Assembly (NCBI GenBank): GCA_916610825.1
Contig: OU744448.1
Coordinates: 2,653,501-2,717,500 of the forward strand
Length of the DNA stretch: 64,000 nucleotides
Reading direction: 5' to 3'
From: Haliclystus octoradiatus
Lineage: Eukaryota > Cnidaria > Staurozoa > Stauromedusae > Haliclystidae
Positions 23,241-35,863 of the stretch are shown here, one piece after another. The notes beneath the pieces were generated by a model. That model did not search any database and had not been told where the DNA came from. It was given only the letters and a program-made list of their open reading frames with translations. Positions within the stretch are counted from its first letter, which is position 1. The number at the start of each line of letters is the position of its first letter. The translations under genes and the position numbers were made by a program.

Positions 23241-23738
23241 TGAGTAACTTCTTTTTTTTATTATCGTAGTGTTCTACTCAGGTTATATTCTACCAATAAT
23301 CGTTTCAAATAAAGAAGGTCCAAAGTCCAATGTTATCTAACGCTTTACATGCTGATAACTAAATAAGTCTTTTTAGTGTACCCTATAGCAGTTGAGTGCA
23401 GTTGATTGGTTGTAGGCTCCGCAATAGAATTTGCGTAAAGTTATTTTACTACCATGGATTCTTCATGTTGGTATTTTTACTGTTATTATTTATTCACGTA
23501 ATATATAGTGCAGACCTTTCAACTTCAGATTTGAAAAATAGTGAGAAATTTTAAATTCCGTATTCTGAGGATAAAATATAGGGGCCTTTCATTTAGGTCT
23601 AAAAAAATTTAATACGCGTCGAAGACGGTTGCTCCTCGAATGATCGTTTTCCTTCTTTTTGTAACTTTTGGTAGGATGTTAAGACTGTCTTCTGGTTGAG
23701 TTTCCCTTATAACGACAACGAGAATAGTATTTGCGTAT
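23241..23738. other. Intergenic, nothing recognised
   Basis: AT-rich DNA without long frames, clear repeats or RNA genes that I can identify. Confidence 0.4.
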
Positions 23739-24050
23739 TATGCCGGGGGGTAGCTCCACTAGGACGGCTATACGGGGACGACGTGTCACTTTTTTTGGGT
23801 CCATATTCCAGCTAAGAAAATACTTTTTGGGTATGAGATTTCAAATTTTGGAGCTTTTGGGTATCCTATTTTTGACTTTTTCAAGAAATTTTGAAAAAAC
23901 TAGCATCATTTTTGTGTATTTACCTAAAATCAATCAACCTGCTAGAACTTTTTGGGTAGCATCAACAGAATTTTTGGAACTTTTTGGGTATTTTACCTTT
24001 TTTGAAAGTGGCGCCTCCCCGTCCCTAAAGAGCTGAAGTTACCCCCCGGC
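23739..24050 (+). mobile_element. Repeat with G/C-run ends ('tttttgggtat' family)
   Basis: It starts with a G run (gccggggggtagctccacta) and ends with a C run (gaagttaccccccggcc). Inside, 'cttttt(t)gggta' is repeated five or so times. Reverse-orientation relatives are at 44146-44394 plus 45297-45370, and at 55527-55856. It is not coding in any consistent way; superfamily unknown. Confidence 0.6.
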
Positions 24051-24284
24051 CGGGGTATTATGCAGCTCTATTACTTATACAGCCCCCCAACCTTGAAAAT
24101 TAACTTTCTAGATCGTTTCCAGACTAGTTGAAAAGTGTCTCGCATGTTTGGTGAAAGATTTGACGACTATTGAGGTAAACAGTTCATCCTGAAGAGACAC
24201 TATGCGAGTTTTCAATTTTTGGAGAAGCATAGCTCCATTTATCAAGTCATAGCAATGAATCCAATCATAGTTTAATTAAATACT

Positions 24285-25403
24285 TCAATTTAAAATCATA
24301 TTGTCACATATTGAGCTAAATGCCATTACGGCTAATCTATCCCAATGCATTTTTAATTGTCTCTTACCAATTACATTATGCATTAAGAAATTATCCTTCC
24401 ATTCGCAAGCCGACAGTTTCTTAATTGATGGACCTTTCCCACCAGCAACAATATAAGGTAATATTCGTTTCTCCAGATATGGTTTAATACCTATGGCATG
24501 TGCAACCATTCCCATGTAGGCATCTTCATTAATAATTTGTTTTATTTGTTTTCCAGCTTTTGAAATATTTCTTAATATATTTCCAGCTAGCACATAGCCA
24601 CCTCCAGAACAATAGGGACTATAAATTTCTAAATGGTGATCTTCTTTCGATACAAAATTACGATGTTTCGGGTCTCTTATAACAGGCATCATATTATTTA
24701 CACGACCAATATATTGTTGTTTATTTGGATCGAGAGTATTTATCCAATTAACCATATCTAATATATTAACAAAACAATCATCATCTGTTTTTAACATATA
24801 TTTTGTTTGGCAGTTATCACCAATCCATTCCAAACTCAGCATTGTTTTATTAGGTAAATTACTGTAAGTATCGGGATAATCCAACATTAGAATATCATTA
24901 AATTCTTCATGTTCTCTTTTAATTAATGTGGTAATTTGAGCAGAATCTTGCCAACCAATTGCAAATATAACTCTCCAAGTACCTTTAATGTTATGCTCTT
25001 TTCTTGCTAATTGATTAATTGCTAAATCATGGCGACCCCATGACATACGAATTGCAGCACGACTACTAAAAGCACTAGGTCGTGTTGTAAGTAATATTAT
25101 CAAATCACTTTTATCCGAACAAGAAGGATAAAAATTTTGATGCGGCGTTTCTTCGATATCCTTATCAACTATATTTCCTTTTAAATAAAATAAAACTGTT
25201 CTTCTGCTATCATGAAAACATGTAATAGATTTATTGTATAAATCTGATTTACTCGAAGATATTTTTCTTTCTACTAATTTGTTTGTTGTATAATTAATGA
25301 TATGAGTTTTTCCTGTTATTCGTATACCAATTTGGAAACATCCAATGAAAACCAACGCAATAATTACTATCAAAATACTTCTTTTTCTTACTGGGATTCT
25401 CAT
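24285..25403 (-). CDS. Beta-1,3-glycosyltransferase (GT31 family), copy B
   Basis: Intronless, 372 aa, same predicted Golgi type II topology as copy A: membrane segment about 9-28, stem to about 90, then AIRMSWG, KTDDDCFVN (DDD 207-209), SPYCSGGGYVLAG and EDAYMG. From HQNFYPSCSDKSDL to INEDAYMGMV it differs from copy A at only about nine residues, and many silent positions are also identical. By contrast the N-terminal ~85 residues are largely different, and the segment after MVAHAIGIKPY differs and carries extra residues (VAGGKG). Substrate is not deducible. It converges on copy A. The entry at 34745-35863 is the probable duplicate assembly. Confidence 0.92.
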   Translation of the reverse strand: MRIPVRKRSILIVIIALVFIGCFQIGIRITGKTHIINYTTNKLVERKISSSKSDLYNKSITCFHDSRRTVLFYLKGNIVDKDIEETPHQNFYPSCSDKSDLIILLTTRPSAFSSRAAIRMSWGRHDLAINQLARKEHNIKGTWRVIFAIGWQDSAQITTLIKREHEEFNDILMLDYPDTYSNLPNKTMLSLEWIGDNCQTKYMLKTDDDCFVNILDMVNWINTLDPNKQQYIGRVNNMMPVIRDPKHRNFVSKEDHHLEIYSPYCSGGGYVLAGNILRNISKAGKQIKQIINEDAYMGMVAHAIGIKPYLEKRILPYIVAGGKGPSIKKLSACEWKDNFLMHNVIGKRQLKMHWDRLAVMAFSSICDNMILN

Positions 25404-25813
25404 AATTGCTTGGTTTTATTTCCAATAAATTGCTCAATGAATTCTCTTTAAGTTTGACTTTAGCCATCAACACGAAGATTGTATATGACTAGATCAAGTC
25501 GAGCATGTCCGTCACACGCGAAAACATAATTTTCGATTGACAACAAATAGCTGTTGTCTTAAAAGATTATTATTTTCTATAGAGGATGATTGAAAATAAT
25601 GTTACCGAAATCGACGAAGTGCTTAACCTCAAATGATATATTATGCATAATCATTGTAATTATTATGTAAGACTTTATTGTAAATATTATCTATATACCA
25701 ACTATAAACCTTACCTTTTATACTTATCGTGTACACATGTACACATATATATTATATTTGTTTCAATCAGTCCTGTGAAAAAAAGCTCCTGTAGCTTATC
25801 AGGTTCTGAATAA
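25404..25813. other. 5' flank of glycosyltransferase B
   Basis: No gene. It ends in a LINE/SINE-like 3' tail (gctcctgtagcttatcagg ... aataaatgatgatg) running into a (GAT)n microsatellite at 25815-25838. Confidence 0.5.
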
Positions 25814-25845
25814 ATGATGATGATGATGATGATGATCATACACCG

Positions 25846-26062
25846 TATCCGGGGGGGGGTCACTCAAGAACTTCAGAGACTGGGGGTGCCAATTTGAACT
25901 TGAAAATATCCCCACAAATTTTTTTTTTAAAACTAATACCCCAATTATTTTGAAAATCATGAAATGTATACCCTAAATATTTTACAAGACGATGAAAAGG
26001 TACCCTCAATAATTGGCACGTCACCGTATACCAAACCATATGGAGTTACCCCCCGGGTACCG
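25846..26062. mobile_element. G/C-run repeat, second type ('taccc' family)
   Basis: Starts with a G run (tccgggggggggtcactc) and ends in 'ggagttaccccccgggtacc'. In between are 'ataccccaatta', 'tataccctaaat' and 'ggtaccctcaa'. A fragment of a similar element lies at about 50140-50240. The second assembly copy starts at 36306. Confidence 0.5.
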
Positions 26063-26726
26063 TATACTGATTTAAACACGAACTATAATCCTGTATAGCC
26101 TGACCTCGGTTATTACCATCAAGAAATTGTCAACTTTATTTTACCGCGCATTGTGATTGGTTAAAAGCCAATTATTTAACAGATCAATTTTGAGGCTGAA
26201 GATGAAATATTAGCGGAGAAACGGGTAAGACAAACACATGAAGAAATAATAGAATATATTTTGTATTCAAAATTTAATACATTTTTTTTGAAAAAAATCA
26301 ACCAAGTAAGATTGAACATAATTGCTCAATAAACTAATGAATTGAGGTAAACTCCTCCGTAGATCTAATTTAATATTATTGATCAGTATTTAACCCAAAA
26401 TAAGAGACCAACATTATTGAAAAAATTTTACACAAATGATATAATTTGAACATAAACATTAAATAATATGAATTAAATTGTTCAAATGTTGTTGCATGAC
26501 CATTCAAATTTATACTACTCAATCTTTGTAACATTCGTCATCATTCATATAACTAAACTGAGTGTCCCACATAACTCCAATAATTTAAATTATATAGTTG
26601 GATTAGTTGTTATCATATCATATCATATCGTATCATGTCATATCATGTGATAATCTTATTTAATATTTCCCACAATTAATCTAATGAATTTGTTTTGATC
26701 AAATTAAAAGATCAAATCTTCAACTT
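26063..26726. other. 3' flank of P5 ATPase copy A, first assembly copy
   Basis: AT-rich. It includes a short pentanucleotide repeat (atatc)n at about 26617-26650. No gene. Confidence 0.5.
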
Positions 26727-27110
26727 TCAAGCTATCAAATATTTCTCATTTTCGACGCCATTATTTTTTAATTTTTTTAATAATCTTTTATAATTCATGC
26801 GTGATTCCTTTTTGCGACGAATAAAATTAAACAATTTCTTAACAATTTTAGAATTATTACCACAGTGCCATATTCCATAAGCTATAATTGATGTAACTAT
26901 ATTTATAATAACAATGTATAATTTAAATTTAAAATCTGGAATTTTTACTAATTTAAATAACTTTATAAAATGTGGCCATGGAAATAACACCATCACGTGA
27001 TTAAGAATAGCTGTAAATGTAACAAAAACAACAAAAACGATATTTTTATTTAACGGTTCTCTGTGTGGTGCGCCTGCATAAAAAATTACTACAATCGATG
27101 GTAAATATAT
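26727..27110 (-). pseudogene. C-terminal end of P5 ATPase copy A, cut by assembly gap
   Basis: Identical to 37189-37572: the last 128 codons (MIYLPSIVV to EKYLIA) of the intact gene at 37189-40557. The rest is hidden or missing because the contig stops here. It is probably not a separate gene. Confidence 0.9.
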
Positions 27111-27610
27111 NNNNNNNNNNNNNNNNNNNNNNNNNNNNNNNNNNNNNNNNNNNNNNNNNNNNNNNNNNNNNNNNNNNNNNNNNNNNNNNNNNNNNNNNNN
27201 NNNNNNNNNNNNNNNNNNNNNNNNNNNNNNNNNNNNNNNNNNNNNNNNNNNNNNNNNNNNNNNNNNNNNNNNNNNNNNNNNNNNNNNNNNNNNNNNNNNN
27301 NNNNNNNNNNNNNNNNNNNNNNNNNNNNNNNNNNNNNNNNNNNNNNNNNNNNNNNNNNNNNNNNNNNNNNNNNNNNNNNNNNNNNNNNNNNNNNNNNNNN
27401 NNNNNNNNNNNNNNNNNNNNNNNNNNNNNNNNNNNNNNNNNNNNNNNNNNNNNNNNNNNNNNNNNNNNNNNNNNNNNNNNNNNNNNNNNNNNNNNNNNNN
27501 NNNNNNNNNNNNNNNNNNNNNNNNNNNNNNNNNNNNNNNNNNNNNNNNNNNNNNNNNNNNNNNNNNNNNNNNNNNNNNNNNNNNNNNNNNNNNNNNNNNN
27601 NNNNNNNNNN
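27111..27610. other. Assembly gap, exactly 500 N
   Basis: A round-number N run joining two contigs whose ends overlap by about 9.96 kb. Open frames drawn across it are meaningless. Confidence 0.99.
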
Positions 27611-28485
27611 TATTTACAATGTATAATGTACAATGTAACATATTTATGTAAATAGATGGCTCTGTTTATAACTTGTAAATATGGAACTGCCTTAGAATTG
27701 TAATGCAATTTTGTAATGCAATTAATTAATGGACGAAAATAGCAATCAAAATTAGAAGTCATCTTAAGAAGTTAAGCACCTATACAACGTCCTTTTTAAC
27801 TTTCGACCCTTAGATGAAGCAGAGAGGCTGGATTTAAGTAACTTATTTTTAAAGAAATGATAATTAGTTAAATACACCTGCTATAACGGTCACCTCTATA
27901 CTGTGGCCAATGCTACAACATGTCCAAATCATAATTTATATGCAATGTAGCCTGTATATAACATAAGTCTATGGATGAAACCAAGATATTATAATAGAAC
28001 AATCAGGGGCATTTATTTCAATCGAACCACCTTCTTCTGATTCAGTGACAAGTCTGCCGAAATATATCCACACACAAAAATAATGATAAACGAAACTTTA
28101 TAAAGTTATATTCTATTATAATATCTTGATGAAACTCATTGCGAAGAAAATTGAGCTCTCGTCGTTGCGAAGAAACTCATTGCGAAGAACAGTCGTTGCG
28201 AAGAAAATTCTTTGCAATGATTTTCTTCGCAACTACATGTCCCCGTAATAGCCAATACTTGCCTGATTCACATAGTTGAACTATTTTTGTATATATTTAA
28301 CTTTTCAAATTATGTGTGAATTAAATCGAATAAAATAACAAAAACAAACGGTATTTCTATTGGACATTGGATATAATTATTCATTGACCTACTAAAAGAC
28401 TGCATTATCTAACTGTGTATCAATTTCTATTTTGAAACCGATTGATCAAGTACCCAAATTTAAATTGATTTTATTTTACTTTCAG

Positions 28486-28590
28486 GATACTTCTAATAAA
28501 ATGTTTGTATCAATGGATTTTGAAAAAAACACAAAACAATGGAATGAGATTGACTTGAAATTGAAACCGTGTATTTATAAGAGACGTTAA
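28486..28590 (+). pseudogene. Second copy of RRP8 exon 5
   Basis: Identical to 18026-18130, with the same acceptor (tttcag) and the same 35 codons ending PCIYKRR and stop. The other four exons are not repeated. It is an assembly duplicate or, if real, an orphan exon. Confidence 0.9.
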
Positions 28591-29540
28591 TTAAAGACCC
28601 ATAATTAACTAACTTGTCTCCTATTATCCAATTTAGGAGCTGTATCTGTAATTTATTTTTACCTGATTCGTTATTTTATTATATTCTTTGCAGTGATATA
28701 AAATTAAATCAGAGTCAATAGTAATGCTAAAAAATATATTGATGTTAAGCCTGTGTATAACAGCCACTTGTTTATAATGACCAGACTAAAATCAATGAAG
28801 TGGAAACCAATCATATTAATACTTCTTAAAAATGTAGTTATTAAGGAAACACACAAAATTGTTAGAACAAATCACAACGTTGTGAATCATGTACCAGCAC
28901 GTCATTCTAGCTGGGTCAGATCTGGTTAAATTCGCGACTAATCACTAGTAAGCTTTGCATGCACACAACTGTGATTTGTGGTATTAAATACAGTCCAACC
29001 TGTTAAAAGTTAACTTAAAACGTCACCTATATACAGCGGATACCTGTGTATAGTGAAAGTCTGAAAGTAGAAACGTATTAATTAATTATTTACTATTTTA
29101 TATATGTTTCTCCACAATAAAGTTTAATTTTTAATTCATTCAAACATCTTTCTACAATGGCTGTATGTATGTAAAGATGAAATTGGGGGTCACTGTTGTT
29201 TGAACTTTGAGAACAATCGCTTATTGTTTCATTTGATTGTTCTCTGCATGGTGGATCAGTATACAACGTCATCCAAAACGCATGAATGAGCACGTGATTG
29301 ACAATTCCTCAAGCAGCTGGTTAAAGCCTCGCTATGATTTCTTTTGATTTCAATGAGGCTTATTGTCTTAAAAATGAAAAGAAAACTTCTATGTTGAGGG
29401 ATTTATCGTGATTTGTTTTCAAATATGAACTGTTTAACTTATTTACTTCCTTTGGTATTGAAAGAGTATAGTCTTATCAGTTTGCTGCAGTGAATTGGAT
29501 TTGAATTGAAGATTATCTGCTATTAAAACTGTAAAGAACG

Positions 29541-30671
29541 ATGGGAATTCCTATCAAACAGTTAACTTTTTTGACGATTTCTGTTTTGACTTTGGTAGTA
29601 AGTTTTCATATTGTAAACCATTTATTTTCAATGTATGGTAAAGAAGCAAGTCGTATATTTATTACAACGAAAAGAATAGAGAGAAAATTAGAATTAAGTA
29701 ATTCACAATCAATGAAGAGTATGGCAACGTTGTATAATAACTCTGTGATTTGTTTTCGAGAAAGTAAACGAACAGTTTTATCTTATTTGAAAGGACATAC
29801 AATTGATAAGGATATTAAAGAAACGCCACATCAAAATTTTTATCCTTCTTGTTCGGATAAAAGTGATTTGATAATATTACTTACAACACGACCTAGTGCT
29901 TTTAGTAGTCGTGCAGCAATTCGTATGTCATGGGGTCGACATGATTCAGCAATTAACCAATTAGCAAGAAAAGAGCATAACATTAAAGGTACTTGGAGAG
30001 TTATATTTGCAATTGGTTGGCAAGATTCTGCTCAAATTACCACATTAATTAAAAGAGAACATGAAGAATTTAATGATATTCTAATGTTGGATTATCCTGA
30101 TACTTACAGTAATTTACCTAATAAAACAATGCTGAGTTTGGAATGGATTGGTGATAACTGCCAAACAAAATATATGTTAAAAACAGATGATGATTGTTTT
30201 GTTAACATATTAGATATGGTTAATTGGATAAATTCTCTCGATCCAAATAAACAGCAATATATTGGTCGTGTAAATACAAGGATGCCTGTTATAAGAGATC
30301 CTAAACATCGTAATTTTGTATCGAAAGAAGATCACGATTTAGAAATTTATAGTCCTTATTGCGCTGGAGGAGGCTATGTGTTAGCTGGAAATATATTAAA
30401 GAATATTTCACAAGCTGGAAAACAAATAAAACAAATTATAAATGAAGATGCCTACATGGGAATGGTTGGACACTCTTTAGGTATTAAGCCTTATAACGAT
30501 GAACGATTCCTCCCATATATATTTTTTGGTCCGTCTATTAAGAAACTGTCGGCTTGCGAATGGAAGGATAATTTCTTAATGCATAATGTAATTGGTAAGA
30601 GACAATTAAAAATGCATTGGGATAGATTAGCCGTAATGGCATTTAGCTCGATCTGTGAAAAGATATGGTAA
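29541..30671 (+). CDS. Beta-1,3-glycosyltransferase copy A, second assembly copy
   Basis: The protein is identical over all 376 residues to 19081-20211; see that entry. Perfect identity including flanks argues for duplicate assembly rather than a paralogue. Confidence 0.85.
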   Translation: MGIPIKQLTFLTISVLTLVVSFHIVNHLFSMYGKEASRIFITTKRIERKLELSNSQSMKSMATLYNNSVICFRESKRTVLSYLKGHTIDKDIKETPHQNFYPSCSDKSDLIILLTTRPSAFSSRAAIRMSWGRHDSAINQLARKEHNIKGTWRVIFAIGWQDSAQITTLIKREHEEFNDILMLDYPDTYSNLPNKTMLSLEWIGDNCQTKYMLKTDDDCFVNILDMVNWINSLDPNKQQYIGRVNTRMPVIRDPKHRNFVSKEDHDLEIYSPYCAGGGYVLAGNILKNISQAGKQIKQIINEDAYMGMVGHSLGIKPYNDERFLPYIFFGPSIKKLSACEWKDNFLMHNVIGKRQLKMHWDRLAVMAFSSICEKIW

Positions 30672-33600
30672 TTTAATAGTAGATTATTAAAGCCTCAATT
30701 TGGTACCCAGATATTACATATATATATATATATATACATATATTTATGTAATCTATTAATACATGCAGACAATCAGTTGTATTCTAAAAGAATCTTCTAG
30801 AACAGAATTGATTGATTGCAAGTGTTTGTGTTAAATTTAGTAATATATACATTACATACATTTTGATAAATTGACAATTTATTTCAACGATTCTAACTTG
30901 AAGTCACAAAATGTGAAAAATATGAGTTCATTAGTTTGAACTTTCCTACACTTCACATATCAGTAATTTTCATTTACTGGGAATTCTTCCTAAGAAAGTT
31001 AGTAATTGATATAAAATAAAAGTTAGAATATTTGTACTATATTTATTATAATAAGAATAATAATAATATGCAAACCATTTAAGAGAGTGCTCGATACAGT
31101 TAAGTAGACCTCCCGGGTAGAGCTATGTATAAATGAAACAAAGAAAAATTATGTATGAATGAAACTTGACTAATCTTTGTATCATTTATAAAATAAAATA
31201 CTTTATAATGATTATTTAAGTATTAAATTATTTTCTTGAATGTACAGTAGACCTACTAATAGTTAAGGAATAAAATTGGCTAATTTTGTTGTCAATATTT
31301 GGTTAAATATTTCAAGATAGAGGATGGCGACAAAAAATAAACAGACTTAGGTTTAAACAACGTTTCGCAATAGCTATTTGTATAGCTCTACCTAAGTAAA
31401 TAATATATTTTCTTTGTTGTATTGTTTTGTACCCAATTCTATAATCACGTAAATTTTTACTATAAATACTTTGTAATTTTAATATGTTATTCCTTTTAAC
31501 CTAATGATGCAATTAAGCTATTGCGAAACGTTGTTTAAACCTAAGTCTGTTTATTTTTTGTCGCTATCCTTTATCTTGAAATGTTTAATCAAATATTGAC
31601 AAGAAAATTAGCCAGTTTTATTCCTTAACTATTAGTAGGTCTACTGTACATTCAAGAAAATAATTTAATACTTAAATAATCATTATAAAGTATTTTATTT
31701 TATAAATGATACAAAGATTAGTCAAGTTTCATTCATACGTAATTTTTCTTTGTTTCATTTACACATAGCTCTACCCGGGAGCTCTACTTAACTGTATCGA
31801 GCACTCTCTTAAATGTTTTTTGAAGAAACTTGTACTGAATATTTAGTTAAAACTGAAAAAAAATTGTTACACAATAGTAGGGTTAATATTTAAATTAGAG
31901 GTGGGACGATGGAAGAATTTTAATTGTTGATTGATTGATTTTTATTTGTCAAATGAAATAAAAGTTTGACAGGCAAACACTGGTAAGTTACATATAACTT
32001 ACACTTACATTGGAGCCTAAATTTGAAATACAACATGATAATAATTAAAAGCTAAGTCTACAAAAATTTGAAAAATCTATTTTGATCTAAAGTTTTTTTA
32101 AATGTAACAAAAGGAGCAGTAACTAGTGATTCTGGTAATGACTTCCATATTGGTATTACAGTGAAACCTGTATATAACGGCGAGCTACGAGAGGTAGATA
32201 AATTGACCATTATAGACAGGTGGCCTTTATATACAGGTTTTATTCAATAGAAAATGTTATTTTAGACATTGCAAGAGTGACCACTATAGAGAGGTGGCCG
32301 CTTTATAGAGGTGACCGTTATAACAGGTTTGACTGTATATGGTTTGCAAATATATTAGCTACGGTGTTATTGATAGGTAAATGTCTTTGATGTAATTTTT
32401 GAGAATGTCCTCTAGTTTTGGTTTTGTGAAAGGCAAAAAATATTTGAGGATCATATTTGATTTGAATATTAATTTACTGTATAGATGAATATGTTGAATA
32501 AGATATAGGCCTACTTGAATTTAACTTCATTATAATGTTGATCAATGATAAGAACAAGACAATATTTTGCTACAGTATCGATTTAATCTAAAATCATCTT
32601 CAGGCAGTAAGAGAGAGAATGAACAGACTTACATCGTTTATATAAGGAATAACTAAATAGTATAATATATATAATATATTGAAATCAGGATTTATTTAAC
32701 AACATAATTACAGTATCAAACATTATAACGGAAGGGGACAGTCTGCTGATTAGTTATTCCTTATATTTAAACGATGTAAGTTTATTCATTCTCTCTCTTA
32801 CTGCCTGAAGATGATTTTAGATTAAACCGAAACTGTAGCAAAATATTGTGTCTTGTTCTTATCGATGATCAACATAATGAAGTTATGTTTTAATAATATC
32901 AATAACTAACATTAACCTATTAAATCAACATGTATTTGGGAGCTTCAATACTCTAATATCTTTGAAAATTGCAAAACGTTTGAAAGATTCTAATAAAATT
33001 GGTTCAAACCTTTGCAAGCTTTCGTTTCAAAATTTCAATTGCGGAGGGGGTGTCACCCGCCCCCCAGGATATACAGTTGTGCATTTCAAATCTTATTTTT
33101 GATAGTTTTGGACCCAGATCACGAATCTGATTCATACACAGTGAAACCTGTATATAACCGCCAGCTAGCTAGAGTTCATGGACTTTTTAACCATTTATTC
33201 ATTTATTTTATTGTTTTATAATAATAAAGATAGATTTATCTATCGTCAGATGTGATAGTCATCAATACCGATTACACATTGGCAGAGCTGTAATACATAA
33301 GAATGGTGACTGAGTCAAAGAAAAACTTTATGATTTTATTAATTTTGCTTTATTGTTATTTATTTTATTATTATTTGTTTTTATTTTATTTTTATTTTCA
33401 TGTACATTTCATGAACTATTTACAACCTGAATTTACAACCATTCATTCATTTATTTTATTAATTTATTTTATTTAATTTTTTGTTTTTCATTTTATTTAT
33501 TATTTTTTATTGTATAATAAATGTTAATTGTTGGTTTGTTTATTTTGGGTTAAATATTGATAAAAAGATATTAAATTATTTAAATTGTTTCCAATGTTGT

Positions 33601-34744
33601 TTGCAGCATCTAAGTTCAACAGTGAGATCATTCCACAACTTAGGTGCTACACATGAAAATGACCGTGCTCCGTATAATTTCAGTTGGTGATGATGTTCTT
33701 TGAGTAACTTCTTTTTTTTATTATCGTAGTGTTCTACTCAGGTTATATTCTACCAATAATCGTTTCAAATAAAGAAGGTCCAAAGTCCAATGTTATCTAA
33801 CGCTTTACATGCTGATAACTAAATAAGTCTTTTTAGTGTACCCTATAGCAGTTGAGTGCAGTTGATTGGTTGTAGGCTCCGCAATAGAATTTGCGTAAAG
33901 TTATTTTACTACCATGGATTCTTCATGTTGGTATTTTTACTGTTATTATTTATTCACGTAATATATAGTGCAGACCTTTCAACTTCAGATTTGAAAAATA
34001 GTGAGAAATTTTAAATTCCGTATTCTGAGGATAAAATATAGGGGCCTTTCATTTAGGTCTAAAAAAATTTAATACGCGTCGAAGACGGTTGCTCCTCGAA
34101 TGATCGTTTTCCTTCTTTTTGTAACTTTTGGTAGGATGTTAAGACTGTCTTCTGGTTGAGTTTCCCTTATAACGACAACGAGAATAGTATTTGCGTATTA
34201 TGCCGGGGGGTAGCTCCACTAGGACGGCTATACGGGGACGACGTGTCACTTTTTTTGGGTCCATATTCCAGCTAAGAAAATACTTTTTGGGTATGAGATT
34301 TCAAATTTTGGAGCTTTTGGGTATCCTATTTTTGACTTTTTCAAGAAATTTTGAAAAAACTAGCATCATTTTTGTGTATTTACCTAAAATCAATCAACCT
34401 GCTAGAACTTTTTGGGTAGCATCAACAGAATTTTTGGAACTTTTTGGGTATTTTACCTTTTTTGAAAGTGGCGCCTCCCCGTCCCTAAAGAGCTGAAGTT
34501 ACCCCCCGGCCGGGGTATTATGCAGCTCTATTACTTATACAGCCCCCCAACCTTGAAAATTAACTTTCTAGATCGTTTCCAGACTAGTTGAAAAGTGTCT
34601 CGCATGTTTGGTGAAAGATTTGACGACTATTGAGGTAAACAGTTCATCCTGAAGAGACACTATGCGAGTTTTCAATTTTTGGAGAAGCATAGCTCCATTT
34701 ATCAAGTCATAGCAATGAATCCAATCATAGTTTAATTAAATACT

Positions 34745-35863
34745 TCAATTTAAAATCATATTGTCACATATTGAGCTAAATGCCATTACGGCTAATCTAT
34801 CCCAATGCATTTTTAATTGTCTCTTACCAATTACATTATGCATTAAGAAATTATCCTTCCATTCGCAAGCCGACAGTTTCTTAATTGATGGACCTTTCCC
34901 ACCAGCAACAATATAAGGTAATATTCGTTTCTCCAGATATGGTTTAATACCTATGGCATGTGCAACCATTCCCATGTAGGCATCTTCATTAATAATTTGT
35001 TTTATTTGTTTTCCAGCTTTTGAAATATTTCTTAATATATTTCCAGCTAGCACATAGCCACCTCCAGAACAATAGGGACTATAAATTTCTAAATGGTGAT
35101 CTTCTTTCGATACAAAATTACGATGTTTCGGGTCTCTTATAACAGGCATCATATTATTTACACGACCAATATATTGTTGTTTATTTGGATCGAGAGTATT
35201 TATCCAATTAACCATATCTAATATATTAACAAAACAATCATCATCTGTTTTTAACATATATTTTGTTTGGCAGTTATCACCAATCCATTCCAAACTCAGC
35301 ATTGTTTTATTAGGTAAATTACTGTAAGTATCGGGATAATCCAACATTAGAATATCATTAAATTCTTCATGTTCTCTTTTAATTAATGTGGTAATTTGAG
35401 CAGAATCTTGCCAACCAATTGCAAATATAACTCTCCAAGTACCTTTAATGTTATGCTCTTTTCTTGCTAATTGATTAATTGCTAAATCATGGCGACCCCA
35501 TGACATACGAATTGCAGCACGACTACTAAAAGCACTAGGTCGTGTTGTAAGTAATATTATCAAATCACTTTTATCCGAACAAGAAGGATAAAAATTTTGA
35601 TGCGGCGTTTCTTCGATATCCTTATCAACTATATTTCCTTTTAAATAAAATAAAACTGTTCTTCTGCTATCATGAAAACATGTAATAGATTTATTGTATA
35701 AATCTGATTTACTCGAAGATATTTTTCTTTCTACTAATTTGTTTGTTGTATAATTAATGATATGAGTTTTTCCTGTTATTCGTATACCAATTTGGAAACA
35801 TCCAATGAAAACCAACGCAATAATTACTATCAAAATACTTCTTTTTCTTACTGGGATTCTCAT
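34745..35863 (-). CDS. Beta-1,3-glycosyltransferase copy B, second assembly copy
   Basis: The protein is identical over all 372 residues to 24285-25403; see that entry. Probably the same gene. Confidence 0.85.
   Translation of the reverse strand: MRIPVRKRSILIVIIALVFIGCFQIGIRITGKTHIINYTTNKLVERKISSSKSDLYNKSITCFHDSRRTVLFYLKGNIVDKDIEETPHQNFYPSCSDKSDLIILLTTRPSAFSSRAAIRMSWGRHDLAINQLARKEHNIKGTWRVIFAIGWQDSAQITTLIKREHEEFNDILMLDYPDTYSNLPNKTMLSLEWIGDNCQTKYMLKTDDDCFVNILDMVNWINTLDPNKQQYIGRVNNMMPVIRDPKHRNFVSKEDHHLEIYSPYCSGGGYVLAGNILRNISKAGKQIKQIINEDAYMGMVAHAIGIKPYLEKRILPYIVAGGKGPSIKKLSACEWKDNFLMHNVIGKRQLKMHWDRLAVMAFSSICDNMILN

Larger units (their letters stand above)
17150..27110. repeat. First copy of a ~9.96-kb duplicated stretch (probable contig overlap)
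   Basis: It matches 27611-37572 base for base wherever I compared lines, apart from homopolymer lengths: T6 against T5 near 17330, and G9 against G11 near 25851. The copy ends exactly at the N run and the other begins exactly after it. Most likely it is the same genomic DNA assembled twice. Confidence 0.9.

Noticed and set aside
27046-27762. Open frames of 196 to 304 codons across the N run
   Set aside because: They consist of undetermined residues; only the ATPase C-terminus at 26727-27110 is real.
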